A DNA stretch of 25,641 nt, taken from NCBI RefSeq assembly GCF_934754925.1, contig NZ_CAKVJA010000039.1:1-25641 (forward strand), in the 5' to 3' direction. The position numbers were made by a program, and so were the translations under genes. Source of the stretch: an uncultured Clostridium sp. (GTDB lineage: Bacteria; Bacillota; Clostridia; Clostridiales; Clostridiaceae). The notes under the pieces are model-generated. The model saw nothing but the letters and a program-made list of their open reading frames with translations, had not been told where the DNA came from and did not search any database. This document shows, one piece after another, positions 14,999-23,483 of the stretch; position 1 is the stretch's first letter; every line of letters begins with the position of its first letter.

Positions 14999-15027
14999 TT
15001 GACAAGTGAAAAATAAAAAACTATATT
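14999..15027 (+). promoter_or_regulatory. Promoter of the MATE-gshAB operon
   Basis: Perfect TTGACA (14999-15004), 17-base spacer, TATATT (15022-15027). Initiation is expected near 15034, leaving a leader of about 80 bases. Confidence 0.85.
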
Positions 15028-15054
15028 AAACATAGATAAGTATCTATATTTAAT
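15025..15054. promoter_or_regulatory. 30-bp inverted repeat over the -10/start region, candidate operator
   Basis: Left half ATTAAACATAGATA (15025-15038), centre AG, right half TATCTATATTTAAT (15041-15054): 13 of 14 positions are symmetric. It overlaps the last bases of the -10 and the predicted transcription start, the classical position for a repressor. ArsR/SmtB proteins bind hyphenated repeats with a two-base centre like this one, and such a gene lies 140 bases upstream. Confidence 0.65.
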
Positions 15055-15113
15055 GATTAAATGGTAAGTATTATTTATTATTAAATAACTAAAAATAATT
15101 TTAAGGAGAATAT

Positions 15114-16436
15114 ATGAAAAAAAATGACTTAACACAAGGAAAAGTTATTAATGTACTTACAGCTTTAGCACTACCTATTATGGGAAGTTCATTATTGCAA
15201 TTTACTTATAACTTAATAGATATGCTATGGGTAGGTGGATTAGGAAGTGATTCTGTAGCAAGTATAGGATCATCAAGTTTTTTTATTGGATTAGGATATT
15301 CCATTAATTCATTAGTTGTTATAGGAACAGGAATAAAGGTTTCACATGCTATTGGACGAAAGGATAATAAGGAAGTAAAGCAATATATTAATTCAGGAAT
15401 AGCAATAAATTTTATTATAGCAATAATATATGCGTTAACTTTAATAGTTTTAGGAAGAAGTTTTATTTCATTTTTAAGTCTTAATAATGAGTTTGTAGAA
15501 AGAAATTCATATTATTACTTAGCTATAAATGCACCAATTTTATTTTTTGCATTTTTCAATTCTCTATATACAAGAATATTTAGTAGTTTTGGAAATAATG
15601 GAGATTCCTTTAAGATAAATGCTATAGGAATGATAATGAATATAATTTTAGATCCAGTATTTATTTATGTATTTAAGTTAGGGGTTTTAGGTGCAGCAGT
15701 AGCAACATTAATATCAAATATAGTAATGTTTGTATTATATAAAATAAAATCAAATGGAATATTACATTATGATAAGAGCATAGGAGTTGATAAAGAAAAA
15801 ATACTAGACATTGTAAGACTAGGTTTTCCTATGGCATTTCAAAGAATACTATTTACAATAGTTAATATAATTTTAGCTAAGATAATTGCTATATTTGGGA
15901 CAAATTCAATTGCAGCACAAAAAATAGGTTTACAAATTGAATCAATAACCTATATGGTTATTGGTGGATTAAATGGAGCAATATCAAGTTTTACAGGTCA
16001 AAATTTTGGTGCTAATAAATTTAAAAGAATAAAGCAAGGATATTATACTGCATTATTATTAGGAATTATTTATTCAATAATTATGTCTATAATTTTTATT
16101 GTCTTTAAAGAGCCAATTATAAAACTGTTTATTAGAGAGGAAAATACCATTTTAATAGCTGGTGGTTATTTACAAGCAGTTGCATTTTCTCAGAGCTTTA
16201 GTACAATAGAAATGGTATCAAATGGATTATTTACCGGTTTAGGAATGCCAAAAATACCAGCTATAATTAGTGTTGTTTTTACTCTTTTAAGAATTCCAAT
16301 GGCTTTAATACTTATGAAGAGTCTTGGAATTAATGGGGTATGGTGGAGCATAGCTATTTCAAGTATATTAAAAGGATTAGCAGCCTATTTTATATATCTA
16401 ATAAAGATAAGGAGAAATTATAAAGATGTTAAATAA
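15114..16436 (+). CDS. MATE-family efflux transporter
   Basis: 440-residue polytopic membrane protein of about 12 helices in two similar halves, as in the multidrug and toxin extrusion family (Na+ or H+ antiport). The N-terminus MKKNDLTQGKVINVLTALALPIMG and the following LIDMLWVGGLGSDSVASIG carry the usual MATE first-helix pattern. The second half opens with LGFPMAFQRILF and has GLNGAISSFTGQNFGANKFKR. Ribosome binding site AAGGAG. The last 11 bases overlap gshAB, so both are made from one mRNA. The substrate is unknown; coupling to glutathione synthesis suggests thiol or metal/oxidant stress. Confidence 0.92.
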   Translation: MKKNDLTQGKVINVLTALALPIMGSSLLQFTYNLIDMLWVGGLGSDSVASIGSSSFFIGLGYSINSLVVIGTGIKVSHAIGRKDNKEVKQYINSGIAINFIIAIIYALTLIVLGRSFISFLSLNNEFVERNSYYYLAINAPILFFAFFNSLYTRIFSSFGNNGDSFKINAIGMIMNIILDPVFIYVFKLGVLGAAVATLISNIVMFVLYKIKSNGILHYDKSIGVDKEKILDIVRLGFPMAFQRILFTIVNIILAKIIAIFGTNSIAAQKIGLQIESITYMVIGGLNGAISSFTGQNFGANKFKRIKQGYYTALLLGIIYSIIMSIIFIVFKEPIIKLFIREENTILIAGGYLQAVAFSQSFSTIEMVSNGLFTGLGMPKIPAIISVVFTLLRIPMALILMKSLGINGVWWSIAISSILKGLAAYFIYLIKIRRNYKDVK

Positions 16437-18723
16437 AATAAAAAAATTATTTTCTAGTAAAGAAATTTTAAGTGGAAACTTTGGTATTGAAAGAGAAACT
16501 TTAAGATTAGATGAGAATGGGTATTTAGCCAAAAGTGATCACCCAGAAGAATTTGGAGATAAAGCACATAATCCATACATTACAACAGATTTTTCAGAGA
16601 GTCAAATAGAAGTTATAACACCAGCATTACCAGATGTTAAAGAGGCATATAATTTTACAAGGGCATTATATGATATAGTTGCAATGGAAATTGGAGATGA
16701 ATATCTATGGCCAGAATCAATGCCATGTATAATACCAGATGATAAAGATATTCCAGTAGCTAAATTTGCTGATCATAGTAAAGAATCACAAGAGTATAGA
16801 GAGAAGTTATTGCTTAAGTATGGAGGTAAAAAGCAGCTTATATCGGGAATTCATTATAATTTTTCTTTTAATGAATCTATAATTGAGAAATTATATGAAG
16901 ATAGTGAGAAAAATTTATCTTATAAAGAGTTTAAAAATAGCATATATTTAAAGGTTGCTAGAAACTACTTAAGATTTAGATGGCTTATAGTATATCTTCT
17001 TGGAGCAGCTCCAGTTGTACATGAAAGCTTTGTTGATAGTTGTAAATGCCCATTAAAAAAAGTTAGTAATAATGAATATAGTAGCCTAGGAGCAATATCT
17101 CATAGAAATGGAAAGTGTGGATATAAAAATAAGGTGGATTTATTTCCTAGTTATAATAGTGTTAATGAGTATATAGAAAGTATAGATGGATATATTAAAG
17201 ATGAGATAATAGAAAGTCATAAAGAATTATATAGTCAAGTAAGATTAAAACCAAGTAATACAAAGAATTTTAAAGAGTCATTACTTAATGAGGGAATAAA
17301 ATATTTAGAGTATAGAACAATTGATATTAATCCTTTTGAAAAAGGCGGAATAAGTTTAGCTGATTTAAGATTTTTACAAGTATTTAATATTTATTTATTA
17401 ACTAAAGAAGAAAGTGAGTTTGAAAATTGGCAAGAAGAAGCTTTAGAAAATCAACAATTAATAGCAGTACATGGAATTGATAATATAGAATTAAAACATG
17501 ATGGAAAATGTATAAATAGAATAGATTTTGGATTAGAAATACTTAATGAAGTTATGGGTATTAATAATGAATTAAATTTAGGATTTGAAGATGTAATTAA
17601 AGATATGATTGATAAAGTTAAAGATAGTAAATTAACTTATGCATATAAAATAACCCAAAAAATAAATGAAGAGGGATATATTAATACATTTTTAAGTTTA
17701 GCTAAAGGATATAAAGAATCTGCATATAAAAATAGATTTAAGCTAGAAGGATATGAAGATTTAGAACTATCAACTCAAATTTTAATGAAGGAATCTATTA
17801 AAAGAGGTATTACTGTAAATGTAGTTGATAGAAGTGAGAATTTTATATCCCTTAAAAAAGATGAAAAAATAGAGTATGTAAAACAGGCAACTAAAACATC
17901 TAAAGATACTTATGTTTCTGTATTAATTATGGAAAATAAAACTGTAACTAAAAAGGTTTTAGCAGAAAAAGGAGTTAAGGTTCCAAAGGGTGAGGAATTT
18001 AACAATATAGAAGATGCAAAAATAAAAGCACGTAACTATATTAATAAGCCTATCGTAATAAAACCAAAGAGTACTAACTTTGGTATAGGAATAAATATTT
18101 TCCCAGAGGGCACAAATTTAGAAGATATAATTCATGCTTTTGAAATAGCATTTAAAAATGATAATACAGTTCTTATAGAAGAATTTATTAAAGGAAAGGA
18201 ATATAGATTTTTAGTTATAAATGATGAAGTAGTGGGAATTTTACATAGAGTTCCAGCTAATGTTATTGGTGATGGAGAAAAATCTATAAAAGAATTAGTT
18301 GAAGTTAAGAATGAAGATCCATTACGTGGTAAGGGTTATGTAACACCTCTTGAAAAAATAAGATTAGAAGAAAATGCTGAGTTATTCTTAAAACAACAAG
18401 GAAAGAATTTTGATTATGTACCTAAAAAGGACGAAATAGTATATCTAAGAGAAAATTCAAATATTAGCACTGGTGGAGATAGCGTAGATTACACTGATGA
18501 TATTCCACAAAAGTTTAAAGATATAGCAGTAAATGCAGCAAAAGCTGCAGGTGCTAAAATTTGTGGTGTAGATATGATGCTTGAAGATTATAAGGATGAA
18601 AATACTAGTTATGCAATAATAGAATTAAATTTTAATCCTGCAATACACATACATTCATATCCATACAAAGGAAAAGAAAGAAAAATTGCAACTCACGTTT
18701 TAAAATTATTAGAATTAATTTAA
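16426..18723 (+). CDS. gshAB: Bifunctional glutamate-cysteine ligase / glutathione synthetase
   Basis: 765 residues, the normal size of the fused GshAB (GshF) enzymes of some Gram-positive bacteria, which make glutathione from Glu, Cys and Gly in one protein. The N-terminal ligase part has GNFGIERETLRLDENG (17-32), the FSESQIEVITP substrate block and SGIHYNFSF. The C-terminal part (from about 490) is an ATP-grasp domain with PIVIKPKSTNFGIGI, VLIEEFIKGKEYRFLVI, GDGEKSIKEL and, near the end, ICGVDMMLED and IIELNFNPAIHIHSYP. Start ATG at 16426 follows AAGGAGA within the end of the MATE gene. Glutathione synthesis is uncommon in clostridia but known in C. perfringens relatives. No convincing terminator follows. 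Confidence 0.96.
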   Translation: MLNKIKKLFSSKEILSGNFGIERETLRLDENGYLAKSDHPEEFGDKAHNPYITTDFSESQIEVITPALPDVKEAYNFTRALYDIVAMEIGDEYLWPESMPCIIPDDKDIPVAKFADHSKESQEYREKLLLKYGGKKQLISGIHYNFSFNESIIEKLYEDSEKNLSYKEFKNSIYLKVARNYLRFRWLIVYLLGAAPVVHESFVDSCKCPLKKVSNNEYSSLGAISHRNGKCGYKNKVDLFPSYNSVNEYIESIDGYIKDEIIESHKELYSQVRLKPSNTKNFKESLLNEGIKYLEYRTIDINPFEKGGISLADLRFLQVFNIYLLTKEESEFENWQEEALENQQLIAVHGIDNIELKHDGKCINRIDFGLEILNEVMGINNELNLGFEDVIKDMIDKVKDSKLTYAYKITQKINEEGYINTFLSLAKGYKESAYKNRFKLEGYEDLELSTQILMKESIKRGITVNVVDRSENFISLKKDEKIEYVKQATKTSKDTYVSVLIMENKTVTKKVLAEKGVKVPKGEEFNNIEDAKIKARNYINKPIVIKPKSTNFGIGINIFPEGTNLEDIIHAFEIAFKNDNTVLIEEFIKGKEYRFLVINDEVVGILHRVPANVIGDGEKSIKELVEVKNEDPLRGKGYVTPLEKIRLEENAELFLKQQGKNFDYVPKKDEIVYLRENSNISTGGDSVDYTDDIPQKFKDIAVNAAKAAGAKICGVDMMLEDYKDENTSYAIIELNFNPAIHIHSYPYKGKERKIATHVLKLLELI

Positions 18724-18773
18724 TGGCATAAAACATAGAAAGCAAAACGAAATAATTAGTAGTTAGCTTTTAA

Positions 18774-18994
18774 TTTGGTTATACAAAAATTATAGATTTA
18801 AGCTTTAATGTTAGTGATAAAGAAAAATTAATGATATTATTTGGAGAGAATATTGTAATTAAATTATTAACGCAAATTACATAATTCTTAGTGATAATAT
18901 CATTAATTTTCGTCATCACGGCATTCAAGAGACAATGAAGGATTTAGTTATTAGAGTTGAAAAAAAGTGGGAAATTGTTTATAATGACTTATAA
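18774..18994 (+). pseudogene. Decayed ORF of unknown family containing a 17-bp inverted repeat
   Basis: Two adjacent open stretches look coding but have no start and are in different frames: 18774-18884 (FGYTKIIDLSFNVSDKEKL..) and 18863-18994 (..FRHHGIQETMKDLVIRVEKKWEIVYNDL). A frameshift near 18870 would join them into one short protein of about 70 codons. I do not recognise it. The arms 18824-18840 and 18894-18910 form a perfect 17-bp inverted repeat with 53 bases between, so the segment may instead be a structured RNA or a small mobile repeat. The further 18995-19229 is AT-rich with only a 19-codon stop-to-stop stretch at 19157-19216 (..RDVSLVKRIEPIEL), also probably a remnant. Confidence 0.4.
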
Positions 18995-19205
18995 ATATAA
19001 AAAAAGTTAAATGAATATATATAATAGATTTTATATGTATTTATTTAAGTTGTTTTATAATTATTATATAAAAATTATATTTAAATAAGCTTAGCACCAT
19101 TAGGCAATAAGTAAATTAACATAAGCAGATGTTAAATATTGTAAATGCAATGTTAAGTTAATGAATTTATAAGAGATGTTAGTTTAGTTAAAAGAATTGA
19201 ACCTA

Positions 19206-19235
19206 TTGAATTATAAAATAATATTTAATTATAAA
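19206..19235 (+). promoter_or_regulatory. Possible promoter of rnjA
   Basis: TTGAAT (19206-19211), 18 bases, TATAAA (19230-19235), about 80 bases before the RNase J start. A weak short hairpin with a T-rich tail follows (AGTTG/CAACT, 19239-19258). In this AT-rich gap the match is only suggestive. Confidence 0.35.
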
Positions 19236-19314
19236 TGAGTTGATTTAAAACAACTTTTGTTTTCATGCAAAAAAATAGAGAAATAGATTAAGATAGATAA
19301 TATGGAGGATTTTC

Positions 19315-20979
19315 ATGGAAAGTAAAAAGAAGATAAAAGTTATACCATTAGGTGGACTAGGTGAAGTTGGAAAGAATATAACAGTAATAGAATATGGTGA
19401 AGAAATAATAGTTGTAGACTGTGGAATGACTTTCCCAGATTCGGAAATGTATGGAATAGATGTTGTAATTCCAGATGTAACATATTTAGTTAATAATAAA
19501 GAAAGAGTAAAAGGATTTTTCATAACTCATGGACATGAAGATCATATAGGGGCAATACCATATATATTAAATCAAATTAATGCTCCAATTTATGCAACTA
19601 ATTTAACAATAGGTTTAATTCAAAGTAAATTAGAAGAACATAAAATGCTTGATATAGTAGAATTAAATGTAGTTAAACCAGGAGATACTATAGCTTTAGA
19701 TAAATTAAAAATAGAATTTATAAGAACAAACCATAGTATTGCAGATAGTTGTGCATTAGCTATTCATACTCCATTAGGAATAGTAGTTCATACTGGAGAT
19801 ATTAAAGTAGATTTTACCCCAGTTGATGGTAACGTAATAGATTTACAAAGATTAGCTAAGATAGGAAAACAAGGTGTATTATTACTTATGGCTGATAGTA
19901 CTAATGCATGTCATCCAGGATATACAATGTCAGAAAAGACAGTAGGAGAAACATTAGATAATTTATTTAGTAAAGGAACTGGAAGAATAATTGTAGCAAC
20001 ATTTGCTTCAAATATTCATAGGTTACAACAAATAATAAACTCATCTATTAAGTATGGAAGAAAAATTGCTTTTAGTGGAAGAAGTATGGAGAAAATATCA
20101 GAGGTTGCAATAAAACTTGGATATTTAGATATGCCAGAAGATTTGCTAATTGACTTAAAAGATTTAAAGTTATATAACAGCAACCAAATAACAATTGTAA
20201 CAACAGGAAGCCAAGGGGAACCTATGTCGGCTCTTACTAGAATGGCATCATCTACACATAAAAATATTCAAATAGAAAAAGATGATATGATAATTATATC
20301 GGCAAATCCTATTCCAGGAAATGAAAAAGCAGTATCAAAAGTTATAAATGAATTAACACAAAAGGGTGCTAAGGTTATTTATAAATCAATAGAGGAAATT
20401 CACGTATCAGGTCATGCTTGTGAACAAGAGTTAAAATTATTACAGTCAATTTTAAAACCTAAATATTTTGTACCAGTACATGGTGAATATAAACATTTAA
20501 GAAAACACATATTAATAGCAGAAGAAGTAGGTTTACAAAAAGAGAAAGCATTTATTTTAGAAAATGGTGATGTATTAACTTTAAATAGAAAGTCTGCTTG
20601 TATAAGTGGTAAAGTTCAAGCAGGAAATGTTTTAGTTGATGGTATTGGTATTGGAGATGTTGGTAATATAGTTTTAAGAGATAGAAAGAACTTATCAAAG
20701 GACGGTATTATAAATATTATTGTAGCCATAGAAAAAGAGAGTCGTTCTATAGTTTCAGGACCAGATATTGTTACAAGAGGATTTATATACGTAAGGGAAT
20801 CAGAAGAACTAGTAAATCAAATAAAAGAAATATCTTATGATAGTATACAAACATCAATAGATAAAAACATATTTAAATGGTCAGAGATAAAAAATAATAT
20901 TAGAAATGATGTTGGACCATTTATATATAGTAAAACTAAGAGAAAACCTATAATTGTACCAATAATTATGGAAGTATAA
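19315..20979 (+). CDS. rnjA: Ribonuclease J
   Basis: 554-residue metallo-beta-lactamase/beta-CASP ribonuclease with 5'-3' exo- and endonuclease activity, central to mRNA decay and rRNA maturation in Firmicutes. The N-terminal VIPLGGLGEVGKN is the RNase J signature. Zinc ligands are in THGHEDHIGA (His72, His74, Asp76, His77), NHSIADS and VHTGDIKVD. The beta-CASP part has MADSTNA, ATFASNIHRLQQ and GSQGEP, then HVSGHA and VPVHGEYKHL. A C-terminal domain of about 100 residues completes it. Ribosome binding site TGGAGG. Two successive hairpin terminators follow. Whether it is RNase J1 or the only J enzyme of the genome cannot be told here. Confidence 0.97.
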   Translation: MESKKKIKVIPLGGLGEVGKNITVIEYGEEIIVVDCGMTFPDSEMYGIDVVIPDVTYLVNNKERVKGFFITHGHEDHIGAIPYILNQINAPIYATNLTIGLIQSKLEEHKMLDIVELNVVKPGDTIALDKLKIEFIRTNHSIADSCALAIHTPLGIVVHTGDIKVDFTPVDGNVIDLQRLAKIGKQGVLLLMADSTNACHPGYTMSEKTVGETLDNLFSKGTGRIIVATFASNIHRLQQIINSSIKYGRKIAFSGRSMEKISEVAIKLGYLDMPEDLLIDLKDLKLYNSNQITIVTTGSQGEPMSALTRMASSTHKNIQIEKDDMIIISANPIPGNEKAVSKVINELTQKGAKVIYKSIEEIHVSGHACEQELKLLQSILKPKYFVPVHGEYKHLRKHILIAEEVGLQKEKAFILENGDVLTLNRKSACISGKVQAGNVLVDGIGIGDVGNIVLRDRKNLSKDGIINIIVAIEKESRSIVSGPDIVTRGFIYVRESEELVNQIKEISYDSIQTSIDKNIFKWSEIKNNIRNDVGPFIYSKTKRKPIIVPIIMEV

Positions 20980-20998
20980 TAAAGAAATTTAAATATTG

Positions 20999-21036
20999 AA
21001 ATAGGATATCGTAGTATATTTGATATCCTATTTTTT
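20999..21036 (+). terminator. First terminator of rnjA
   Basis: AAATAGGATATC (20999-21010) pairs with GATATCCTATTT (21022-21033), 12 bp, 11-base loop, T6 tract. Confidence 0.92.
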
Positions 21037-21041
21037 ATAAG

Positions 21042-21076
21042 AAAATAGAAGTTCTATTAAACTTCTATTTTTATTT
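21042..21076. terminator. Bidirectional terminator between rnjA and the YopX-domain gene
   Basis: AAAATAGAAGTT (21042-21053) and AACTTCTATTTT (21060-21071) pair over 12 bp around loop CTATTA. T-rich sequence follows on both strands. The stop codon of the minus-strand gene (21057-21059) lies in the loop, so its last codons are part of the stem. Confidence 0.82.
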
Positions 21077-21518
21077 TACCATTATTTTTACTTAACTTAT
21101 AAGTAAAAACATTACCAATAATTTTAATTGGTTTACAGACAGATGATGTGGCAACACATAATAAATCTTTAAAGTCATCAACAATAAGATTTTCTTTTTG
21201 AGCTTTAAGCTCTAAATTTTTAGGAAATAGTTGTCTTGTCATAAAGCAACCATCTTCATATATTATTTCAGCAGTTTTTTTATAAGTAAAGCTATTTTCT
21301 TGATAACTTATAACATCACCTTCAAAAATTTCACGACCAGAAGAATCATAAATTCCTGTAGGCATTAAAAGTACTGAATCTTGAAATGATACTATATCTT
21401 CATCATCTTTCTCTCTATCAAAATAATAGATAACCTCATCCATATAATCTATTCTAGTTACTTTAAAGCATTTATTTAAGAGTTTATTGTATATTTTGAA
21501 TTTTAATTCTTTTTCCAC
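21057..21518 (-). CDS. YopX-domain protein
   Basis: 153 residues from a GTG at 21518, preceded by GGAG with eight bases spacing. The frame is open to an ATG at 21542, but that has no ribosome binding site, and the family N-terminus (roughly REIKFRAWDK) matches KELKFKIYNK right after the GTG. The mid-protein segment PTGIYDSSGREIFEGDVISYQ is the YopX hallmark (G-D--G-eIyeGDiv), a small beta-barrel fold found mostly in phages and prophages, of unknown function. No phage structural or integration genes are nearby. It converges on rnjA and diverges from the J-domain gene. An extended -10 (TGTTATAAT on the minus strand, 21573-21581) is a plausible promoter. Confidence 0.75.
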   Translation of the reverse strand: MEKELKFKIYNKLLNKCFKVTRIDYMDEVIYYFDREKDDEDIVSFQDSVLLMPTGIYDSSGREIFEGDVISYQENSFTYKKTAEIIYEDGCFMTRQLFPKNLELKAQKENLIVDDFKDLLCVATSSVCKPIKIIGNVFTYKLSKNNGKIKIEV

Positions 21519-21572
21519 TAAAAACACTCCAATCTCTAACATAGGAATAGTTATTTACATAACATATATTAT

Positions 21573-21581
21573 ATTATAACA
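21573..21581 (-). promoter_or_regulatory. Extended -10 for the YopX-domain gene
   Basis: Minus-strand TGTTATAAT, 55 bases ahead of the GTG start. No clear -35. Moderate support only. Confidence 0.4.
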
Positions 21582-21685
21582 AATTGGAAAATAATTGAAA
21601 ATATATTTATTTAAAATTACATAATATTTCTTATAGAATCATAAATATAAATTATTAAAAATTACTTATAGGTTGGTGAGGATGA

Positions 21686-22723
21686 ATGTTAAGTATAGAT
21701 GAAATAAAAAAAATTAAATATCCTTATGAATTATTTACAGATGATATTGAAGATATAAAAAATAAATATGTTGAGCTTATGAAAATATATCATCCAGATT
21801 TAAATGGGAAAGGTAATGATTATATTGAAATTACTAAAAAGATAAATAGCCTATATAAAGAAGCTGAAGAAAATATTATTAAGGGAGTTTGGAGCCAGCC
21901 TGGATTTATAAAATTAAAATGTACAAATGGAAAGTATTATAAGATGAATTTTAGAATTAGTCATACATTTGAATTAGGAAAAATGTATATAGGTAATGAT
22001 TTAGTATTATATTTAATTGATGAAAAATATGAAAGAATGGCTCTTAATGCTATAAATAAAATAAATAGTATAAAATATACTAATGACGATATGAAAAAGG
22101 AATTTAATAAATATTTACCACAAGTAAAAGAAAGTTTTAGAATGATATCTGGAGAAATAGGAATAGTAGTTATAAAAGATGAAGATTCAGTTTTATTAAA
22201 AGATTTGTTGATATATTGTAAAGGAAAAATATCATTAAATGAAATGAATTATATTATGAATTCACTATATAGTATTGTATGTTTTATTAATTATAATGGA
22301 TTAACTCATAATGGAATAACAGTAGATAGTTGCTTTATATCAATTAAAAATCATTATGTATCATTATTAGGGGGATGGTGGTATGCAGTTAAATCGGGAA
22401 AAGCTCTTTTAGATATTCCTAAAGAAATAAGTAGCATGCTAAGTTATAAATGCAATCAAAGTAGTAAAGCTAACTCTATACTAGATTTAGAGTCAATTAA
22501 ATTAATAGGAAGAATTCTTTTATGCAATAATACAGATACAATATTATCAAGTGGGATAAATATTGACTCAAATTTAATGATTTGGTTAGAAGAAAATAGT
22601 ACTGATAACCCATTTAATGAATATATAAAATGGACAAGTATATCTCCAAAAATGAAAGATAAGAATTATATAAGATTTAATATAGATAAAGATGATTTAT
22701 ATAAAAATATAGGAGGAAACTAG
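21686..22723 (+). CDS. J-domain protein with a degenerate kinase-like C-terminal region
   Basis: 345 residues. Residues about 7-65 form a J-domain: YPYELFTDDIEDIKNKYVELMKIYHPD with the HPD at 36-38, which stimulates DnaK-type ATPases. The rest recalls, from memory, the J-domain/kinase-like proteins of phages and plasmids: GEIGIVVIKDE..LLKDLL, then GLTHNGITVDSCFI (206-219) where a kinase catalytic loop H-D-x-x-x-x-N would be, and HYVSLLGGWWYAVKSG (223-238) where DFG would be. The catalytic Asp and the DFG Asp are absent, so it is at best a pseudokinase. IKLIGRILL (271-279) may be helix F. Start ATG after GGTGAGG. The stop codon sits in a palindromic terminator shared with the convergent DUF4130 gene. 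Confidence 0.7.
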   Translation: MLSIDEIKKIKYPYELFTDDIEDIKNKYVELMKIYHPDLNGKGNDYIEITKKINSLYKEAEENIIKGVWSQPGFIKLKCTNGKYYKMNFRISHTFELGKMYIGNDLVLYLIDEKYERMALNAINKINSIKYTNDDMKKEFNKYLPQVKESFRMISGEIGIVVIKDEDSVLLKDLLIYCKGKISLNEMNYIMNSLYSIVCFINYNGLTHNGITVDSCFISIKNHYVSLLGGWWYAVKSGKALLDIPKEISSMLSYKCNQSSKANSILDLESIKLIGRILLCNNTDTILSSGINIDSNLMIWLEENSTDNPFNEYIKWTSISPKMKDKNYIRFNIDKDDLYKNIGGN

Positions 22724-22744
22724 ATTGCAATTGCAATCTAGTTT
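22717..22744. terminator. 28-bp perfect palindrome, shared terminator of convergent genes
   Basis: AAACTAGATTGCAA followed directly by its exact reverse complement, centred at 22730/22731. It contains the TAG of the plus-strand J-domain gene (22721-22723) and touches the stop codon of the minus-strand gene (22744-22746). The T-runs are short (four on plus, three on minus), so termination may be partial. Confidence 0.7.
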
Positions 22745-23481
22745 TAAAGTTCAGTTAAGTGTTTCCAATATCTCTTAGGCATATGTTGATTACGTAGTTT
22801 AGGGTTTTCTCTTTCTTTAATGTTTATAGATTTATAAAATGTTTTCCATAGATTTTCAAAGTTTTTATCTATATTAAGATTAGAAAATATATATCCTTCA
22901 TCTTTAGATAAATCTGTAATTATTGAATCCTTTTTATTATATAGAATAGCTTTTTCACGTTTTAAATCATGAATAATAAAATTTTGATCAGAAAATCTAA
23001 GGGTAAAGTGATTAAGTATTATAGGTAAAATATTATAAACAGGCTCTATTTGAGCATAAAAGCTTAAAGGAGCAATTTCTTTAAAACGTACAAATCCAGT
23101 AAACATATGAGCTTCTTGAACTACCTTTTTATAGTATTTATCTACTAACATAATAGTATCATTGTTTTTAGCTAAATTTATATTAGTGCCGTATTTATAA
23201 CAGAGCCTCAAATAATCAAGTATTATGTTTTCTACACCATCAATTTCACTAAGATATAAATAATATACATTATTTAAAACTTTACCATTAAGTTTCTGAA
23301 TTATGCTATTATACACTCTTTTAAATTTATCATATTCAGTAGTAATTTCTCTTATTTCATTTAATAAGGAAGGTATATAATTTTCAAGCTTATTTATAGT
23401 ACAATTATCTTTGCAAGGATAGGCATAGAAAATAGCAGTAAATAATCCTTCTAAAGATCCATCATATAAAAATTCAATCAT
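22744..23481 (-). CDS. DUF4130 (TIGR03915-type) probable DNA metabolism protein, partner of the radical SAM protein
   Basis: 245 residues. FLYDGSLEGLFTAIFYAY at the N-terminus, VQEAHMFTGFVRFKE (121-135), ILPIILNHFTLRFSDQNFIIHD (151-172) and the C-terminal NPKLRNQHMPKRYWKHLTEL are the conserved blocks of DUF4130. In other bacteria this domain is fused or linked to uracil-DNA-glycosylase-like proteins and is always near the radical SAM gene found here. Its ATG lies two bases after that gene's stop, with GGAGAG as ribosome binding site within the upstream gene, so they are translationally coupled. Biochemical role unknown; DNA repair or base handling is inferred from family context and from the SOS box of the operon. 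Confidence 0.9.
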   Translation of the reverse strand: MIEFLYDGSLEGLFTAIFYAYPCKDNCTINKLENYIPSLLNEIREITTEYDKFKRVYNSIIQKLNGKVLNNVYYLYLSEIDGVENIILDYLRLCYKYGTNINLAKNNDTIMLVDKYYKKVVQEAHMFTGFVRFKEIAPLSFYAQIEPVYNILPIILNHFTLRFSDQNFIIHDLKREKAILYNKKDSIITDLSKDEGYIFSNLNIDKNFENLWKTFYKSINIKERENPKLRNQHMPKRYWKHLTEL

Positions 23482-23483
23482 AA

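Noticed and set aside
21057..22723. A prophage
   Set aside because: Only two phage-associated families are present, without integrase, structural, lysis or attachment sequences.
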